Origin: Owenia fusiformis
Lineage: Eukaryota; Annelida; Polychaeta; Sabellida; Oweniidae
Assembly: GCA_903813345.2 (NCBI GenBank)
Contig: CAIIXF020000011.1
Span: 35,376,166-35,440,165 of the forward strand
Reading direction: 5' to 3'
DNA: 64,000 nt
The notes beneath the pieces were generated by a model. It was not told the DNA's origin. It did no database searches and was given only the letters and a program-made list of their open reading frames with translations. Shown in pieces: positions 58,568-64,000 of this stretch (position 1 is the first letter of the stretch; the number at the start of each line of letters is the position of its first letter). The position numbers and the translations under genes were made by a program.

Positions 58568-59080
58568 TAGAGGTGTCAGGGTCAAAAAAATTTCGGGACA
58601 GGACGGAATGGTACTAATGGTCTCAGGACACAGTACTTTTGGGACGGGACGGAACATTAATGAAAAATAAATGCAAGGGTATGATGATGGCAGTTTCACT
58701 TTCAGTTTCACTTTTCAGAATCATATTCAGAAATAAAAACATCAATTAAAATCTAATAAAACACACCCGACCTGCCGCAAATGTGATTGGCCCAAAATAC
58801 TTCCAAACTGTCGACTTTTTTTTACATCTACCTGAAATAGCGGGTCCGTTAATAACACTTTTCAATGCAAAGAAGTGTAATCGAGGTAAGAGATAAGTGA
58901 AAATATTTAATTTTTCTGAATGAAATCAGAGGTGTTCCTTGCTATTTATGCACGTTGTCATTTTTTATGCATTTTAGGTAAGGAATTTATGTACCGATAT
59001 TAACCCTTTCTGTCCTGTGTCCCCATTTGATGCATCTGGACCGAAGTTCGGTCCAATATCAGGAAACCGTGACACCTCTA
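58568..59080. mobile_element. hAT-like MITE with TAGAGGTGTCA ends
   Basis: Ends TAGAGGTGTCAGGGTC (left) and the complement of TAGAGGTGTCACGGTT (right). TAGAGGTG fits the hAT terminal pattern. An 8-bp duplication is not convincing (GTTATCAG against GGTATTTG). Internal GGGACGGGACGG-type words; no transposase. Confidence 0.65.
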
Positions 59081-60112
59081 GGTATTTGAGTTACCAAAGA
59101 TTATATTTTTTACAAAAAATGGCATCCATTTTGAAATTCAGCTTTCACCTTGAAAGTTTATTCTAGAGCAGAGAGTTCTTTTATCTCTAGGCATCAGCAT
59201 ATAAAAATTTTATAGCATTTTAAGCGACTGAATAATGATTCACATGTCTTAAAACATGGATAGCGAGACCATACACTATAAACATTTTGCATTGTAGATA
59301 ATAAATGAAATTCTATAAAACATCAGAAAAAAAATTCTGGTAGTAAATAACAGAAAAAATCAACAGTGGAACCATTTTATTTTTTTAATGTTATTTAGGG
59401 GTCCGTTAACTATTGTTTAAAACAATATGTCAGTGTAGTTTTTTCCTCATGAAAATAAAAAGTCAATTAAAATTTGATATGGCGTCAATTGTACTGCCAA
59501 ACTTGGGTAAGGGGTCACAACACTATACCTATGCTGTTCTTACCATGCTTTATTAACACTCATGAAAAAATTGACATCTTAACACTTCAGCTAATCAAAT
59601 GCCGTATATTAAATACAATCTTGGTGACCATGTAACAATTTTCTTATCAAGCATTGCTAAATTAGGAACGTGTCGCTTTAAAAGCAAGCTTATTCTAGGG
59701 AAACGGGAAAATTGAGGTGTTTTTTCCCATGACGTCATACACATCTTTCAGACGATGAAGTGAAATATTTTTACTGTGAACATTCAATAAAGCATATATG
59801 AAACCCTTCTGAAAAAAGAAAAACAGAAACAGTGCATTCTTGGTACCCCAAAATTGGCTAGGTTAGAGATGAGTTCCATTAAGTTATTAAAAATAACATT
59901 TTTTCTTGGCAGCCATTTTGAATTGAGCAGCCATATTGAAAATTCCTTCTGGAGCAGAGGTCCTATACCCAAAAAACATAAGCCTATAAAATTTGAACCA
60001 AATCCGTCAACTAGTGCCCCCACTAGTATTTGATTAATCGCCCGGACAAACGAACAAATGGATGGACAAACGGACGGCTTCTCTTTATCACTATGAGCTT
60101 CATTCAAGACAA

Positions 60113-60765
60113 TTCCTTATACACTGAAATAGTTATATAGCAATAAAAGTTTATTGGTGCATGACTTACTCCTTTTGTTATTTTGGATCATACAGGTCGA
60201 ACCAGAAAGTAAGATAAAAAATGTTGCCATTTCAAATACTTCGGAACCTGTCTTCTTCACGGGGGTAAAGCAGACCCAATGATGCAATGAGCTTGCTCGG
60301 CGGTATCATGACTGTGTAACGGGTTTTAATGTATAAGTGTGCTCGGCGGTAGGTTCAAACAACGCGGATCCTCAAAGCATGTGCTCATGGTATATTCGTG
60401 TTTTAACACCCGTGTTCTTGAAACTTAATTATAACAGATGTTCCCAACATGTTTCAAACATTCTTATAGTGGGCTGTATAGCAAGGTTGGTCGGGGTCGG
60501 GAGCTGGGGATAATTTTATTGCTTAAATATAACCATATCATCATCCTACATTAGAATCCACTCAGTCTAACATCAATTTCTGGTGCGAAAGTTGTCATTT
60601 TTGAGTTTTACCCCCCTTGAAGACAAATTCTTGGGGGTACTATGACAAATGCTTATAACTAAATAAGTATTTATTTGATCATCTTCATTTTTGGCATGGG
60701 TAATTAACAGGTATGTAAAAGTAAATTTGAAAAATTCATACAAATCAGGTGATTGATCCATTCTA
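60113..60765. other. No gene recognised
   Basis: TGCTCGGCGGTA occurs twice (60296, 60339). Otherwise featureless. Confidence 0.4.
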
Positions 60766-60767
60766 GA

Positions 60768-61460
60768 GATAATAATTCAGGTATTTTCAAGGGTCAATTT
60801 CAACATTTTCTGAATGTCGGCATGAAGTAAAAAATATATTATGACCCAATGACATATTTATTGAATGTTTTTAGGCTTTAGAAAATAATTTGACTATATT
60901 AGCTAAAATAATAACATAAGAATTGTACCATATTGATAATTCTTCATCGCCATCCAGGCACAAATAAACCCGACCCCCTCCCCATTTTCGAATATGAAGG
61001 TCTATACCTGAAACTTCCTCAAATAGCTATATTTCAGAAACTATTACAGCCTACATTCCAAAATTTCTCATGGTGATTATACACATCATACTGTGCATAA
61101 TAGACATATAATTAAGATTTAATCATTCTATAGCTAATAATTAAGGTATTTTCAAGGTTCAATTTCAGCATTTTCGGAATGTCGCCATGAAGTAAAAATT
61201 ACATGACCCAATGACATATTTATTAAATGTTTTTAGTTAGAAAATAATTTGACTATATAAGCTAAGATAGTAACATAAGAATTGTACGATATTGATAATT
61301 CTTCATCGCCATCCAGGGATAAATACACCCCCCCCCCCATTTGCGAAAATAAAGGTTTTTACCTGAAACTTTCTCAAATGGCTATATTTCAGAAACTATT
61401 AAAGCCTCCATTCTAAATTTTTTGTTGTTGATTATACACATCATACTCTGAATATTATAC
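60768..61460 (+). repeat. Direct duplication, period ~365 bp
   Basis: 60768-61095 and 61132-61460 share GGTATTTTCAAGG, TGACCCAATGACATATTTAT, GATAATTCTTCATCGCCATC, CTATATTTCAGAAACTATTA and ATTATACACATCATACT in the same order, with point changes and a C-run expansion in the second. Confidence 0.85.
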
Positions 61461-61512
61461 ATATACTAATTGACTACAAGAGAGATATTTTGGATTGTCA
61501 TCATTTTTGAGA

Positions 61513-62845
61513 ATATTACAAAAACATATTTATATTATGCAATAATCACCTATTTTCATAATTGAACATAATTGAAATATATTATCTAGCTAGTCTTAAT
61601 GATTTCAATATATGCATTTAATCCTGAGATGCACTAAGGTTTGATATCCATGAAGTAATTGTTTCTTTTTTGTTTGTAATTTAGTCTCTAAGCATAAAAC
61701 TATAAGCATTAAATCTGTATGCTTTAGGACATACATAATCTATACCGATGACTAAACATTCAATTGACAACATCCAGTCAATATGCTTGACAAAATTCAA
61801 TAATGATTAATATGTTCGACCTATATGTTTTTGAATAACTTCACCAATACTATTTGCTTGAGTATTCATTTCAACATTTGCTTCAAGCAGTTGAACATTG
61901 TTAGTTATCAACATCACCTGAAAAGATTTCATCTATGAAATTGTTGACTTCATTATCTGTCATATCATCATCAATTTTGTCATCTGATTCTTCATTTGAG
62001 CTTTGTGAGACTGTTTCCATATGTAACCTTGGTAGTTACATATTTTACAATGTTGAACAAGGGATGACCTGCATGGAGGAAGAGACTGATGTCTATCCCA
62101 TCATAGTTGGTGATAGAGGCTTGAGGTTGAAATCTGATGGCAAAATTTATGTATCGTACATGATTGATGTCTGTTTCTTTCTTTTCCCCGTACATGATGC
62201 ACAGAAATCTTTCGAGTTTTTGAAGATGCCTTTGGTCAGTTCTTGAAAGATTGCATGCATGTCCTCCCTCTTGATCAGCTGTTTCAGAGGGTTTATTTTT
62301 CCCTTCCTCATGAAGGCACTGGTGGTATCACACCCTGTAAAACAGTGGATACCGATCAGGGTGGCTGTGATTGGATCACCCAAACCTGCTGCAACTGTCT
62401 TCACATCAATGAGGCACCTCTTGTTTGAAACTTCAGTGTCAAACAGTACTTGAGAAGTGTTGAGAAGTAGGTGTATGCTGTAAATAAGCAGAAGTATGAG
62501 AACATCTGTCTGGAGATCTGACAAGTATGATCTGGGCCTCAGCCCCCACTTGCCTTGATGCATATAAAGCATGGAGAATAATTGCACCTTAGGTCTAGGA
62601 CTTCCTCACTAACAACATGTGACCCATCACTTGTGAGTAAGAAGCACTTGAAAGACAAAGTAAATTGGCGTGTTCTGAATTTTTTTGCATATTTGTCCTT
62701 CTTCCATTCTGCGAGGATAAGTTGGACAAGCTGTTCCATTTTTGGGACTTTAGTTTTGGGACCTTTCACTTTAGGACCTTTAACCAGCAGTGGCTGCATT
62801 TTACCTGTACATCTTCTCTTAAATTCAGAACAAGCCAATTTAGTC
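61513..62845 (-). pseudogene. Decayed GCDTTSAF-family gene, minus copy (left arm)
   Basis: Read from 62840 down: MEQLVQLILAEWKKDKYAKK and VVSEEVLDLRC, a frame change, IILHALYASRQVG and IILVRSPD, a frame change, TDVLILLLIYSIHLL, then VLFDTEVSNKR...GLGDPITATLIG and HCFTGCDTTSAFMRKGK (near 62310), a 13-nt loss, LERFLCIMYGEKKETDINH, and QGYIWKQSHKAQM. The family (large, uncharacterised animal proteins with EADT, SPDTDV and GCDTTSAF motifs) resembles FEN1/XPG-like nucleases in the order of these motifs; that link is my inference. The EADT motif expected before IILHA is missing. Relative to the plus copy it lacks 115 bp after QM, which shifts the acidic tail out of frame. Confidence 0.8.
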
Positions 62846-63616
62846 AGGTGGGGGCTGAGGCCAGGACTATACTTGTCAGATCTCCAGACAGATGTTATCA
62901 TACTCCTGCTTATTTACAGCAAACACCTACTTCTCAAAGTACTGTTTGACACTGGAGTTTCAAACAAGAGGCGCCTCATTGATCTGAAGACAGTTGCAGC
63001 GGGTTTGGGTGATCCAATCACAGCCACCCTGATCGGTAACCACTGTTTTACAGGGTGTGATACCACCAGTGCCTTCATGAGAAAGGGAAAAATAAACCCT
63101 CTGAAACAGCTGATCAAGAGGGAGGACATCCATGCAATCTTTCAAGAACTTGGAAAATTAATAGACCAAAGGCATCTTCAAAAGCTGGAAAGATTTGTGT
63201 GCATCATGTACGGGGAAAAGAAAAAAAACAGACATCAATCATGTACGATACATAAATTTTGCCAACAGATTTCAACCACAAGCCTCTATGAAGAACTATG
63301 ATGGGTAATACATCAGTCTCTTCCTCCATGCAGGTCATCCCTTGTTCAACATTGTAAAAGATGTAACTACCAAGGTTACATTTGGAAGCAGTCTCACAAA
63401 GCCCAAATGGATATACCTTCTCCAGCAGAAAATGGATGGATCCTAGATGATGGCGAACTTGATATACAATGGGCTGAAAATCCAAATGCTATTCTTACAC
63501 AAGAGTTGGTAGACATTTATAACGAAGAATCAGATGACGAAATTGATGATGATATGACAGATAATGAAGTCAACAATTTCATAGATGAACTCTTTTCAGG
63601 TGATGTTGATAACTAA
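62846..63616 (+). pseudogene. Decayed GCDTTSAF-family gene, plus copy (right arm)
   Basis: Inverted copy of the C-terminal two thirds. It keeps HCFTGCDTTSAFMRKGK (63047-63097) and HLQKLERFVCIMYGEKK in frame, where the minus copy has lost 13 nt. It has an extra A after GEKK and a TAA after the codons for Y-D-G, where the minus copy is intact. The last exon-like part 63407-63616 reads MDIPSPAENGWILDDGELDI, then an acidic tail to TAA at 63614. The SPD/TDV frame break (CCAGACAGATGTT) is the same in both copies, so it predates the duplication. Confidence 0.8.
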
Positions 63617-64000
63617 CAATGTTCAACTGCTTGAGGCAAATGTTGAAGTAAATACTCAAGCAAATTGTATTGGTGAAGTTATTCAAAAACATACTGGTCG
63701 AACATATTAATCATTATTAAATGTTGTCAAGCATATTGACTGAATGTGTCAATTGAATGTTTAGTCATCGGTATTGATTATGTATATCCTAAAGCATACA
63801 GATTTAATGCTTATAGTTTTATGCTTAGGAACTTAATTACAAACAAAAAAGAAACGATTACTTCATGGATATCAAACTTTATTGCATCTCAGGATTAAAT
63901 GCATATACTGAAATCATTGAAACTAGCTGGATAATATTTTTCAATCATGTTAAATGAAAATAGGTGATTATTGCATAAAATAAGTATGTTTTTGTAATAT

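Larger units (their letters stand above)
57295..60112 (+). mobile_element. Helitron-like family B, shattered copy
   Basis: Left end AACTAGAAAACTCCACGGAG with TCCTACCGAAC (57329-57339). Core fragments at 57355-57408, 58557-58567, 59081-59215 and 59870-60050 (CCATTTTGAA, CATATAAAA, CCAAATCCGT). ACGG-type microsatellite and degenerate right end at 60045-60112. It is broken by 57409-58556, by 58568-59080, and by an unassigned 650-bp stretch at 59216-59870. Confidence 0.65.
61513..64000. repeat. 1-kb inverted duplication with ~295-bp loop
   Basis: Left arm 61513-62552, right arm 62848-64000, running to the window edge. The arms match beyond the coding part as well (AATAGGTGATTATTGCATAA near both outer ends). 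Length differences come from the 115-bp and 13-bp gaps in the left arm and a 9-10 bp gap in the right. The loop (62553-62847) is the 5' continuation of the minus-strand relic. Confidence 0.9.

Noticed and set aside
62582-63301. 239-codon plus-strand ORF across the loop and right arm
   Set aside because: The first third is antisense to the minus-strand relic, so the ORF is a chance join of antisense loop with a true sense segment. Only the part from about 62860 is gene-derived.

Overview
This window looks like intergenic and intronic DNA from an animal, most likely a marine invertebrate. It is AT-rich, has almost no long open frames, and contains no bacterial gene organisation. The best hint of lineage is at least four unrelated repeat families that share one plan: a short left tag that is the reverse complement of a hairpin at the right end, an (ACGG)n-type microsatellite just inside that hairpin, and a body of tandem core units. 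This matches what is known of pearl/DTE/HINE-type non-autonomous Helitron-like elements of bivalve molluscs, so a bivalve is my best guess. The species is not determined.

Layout. 0-3.4 kb: old repeats, a Helitron-like copy and a small inverted-repeat element. 3.8-4.6 kb (minus): two spliced exons ending in a stop, the best candidate for the 3' end of a cellular gene. 4.9-6.2 kb: tandem array of about 145-bp units. 9-11.3 kb: repeat array split by a TTAA-flanked piggyBac-like element. 11.5-13.2 kb (minus): 5'-truncated, frameshifted LINE reverse transcriptase. 14.8-15.7 kb and 37.1-37.6 kb: TA-flanked mariner-like fossils. 20.6-23.9 kb: AT-rich composite with inverted arms. 29.0-30.3 kb: GGATA satellite. 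30.9-36.3 kb: the best-preserved element, a tyrosine-recombinase retrotransposon with split direct repeats (Ngaro/PAT type), Gag, RT/RNase H and recombinase; its repeats are identical, but the recombinase has a stop codon inside its H-x-x-R box. 40.3-42.85 kb: 17-unit tandem array dense in nuclear-receptor half-sites. 43.6-51 kb: overlapping long inverted repeats. 54.3-54.8 kb: an exon-like ORF ending in a 2A-like motif. 55.4-57.05 kb and 57.3-60.1 kb: elements nested inside elements. 61.5-64 kb: a 1-kb inverted duplication of a decayed gene with a GCDTTSAF motif.

Apart from two exon candidates (3.8-4.6 kb and 54.3-54.8 kb), everything recognisable is mobile-element or repeat DNA. The biology visible is insertion history: which element landed in which, which copies are recent (30.9-36.3 kb), and which arrangements could make structured or double-stranded RNA (39.6 kb hairpin, 61.5-64 kb foldback). 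All family assignments come from reading motifs by eye; no database search was possible.
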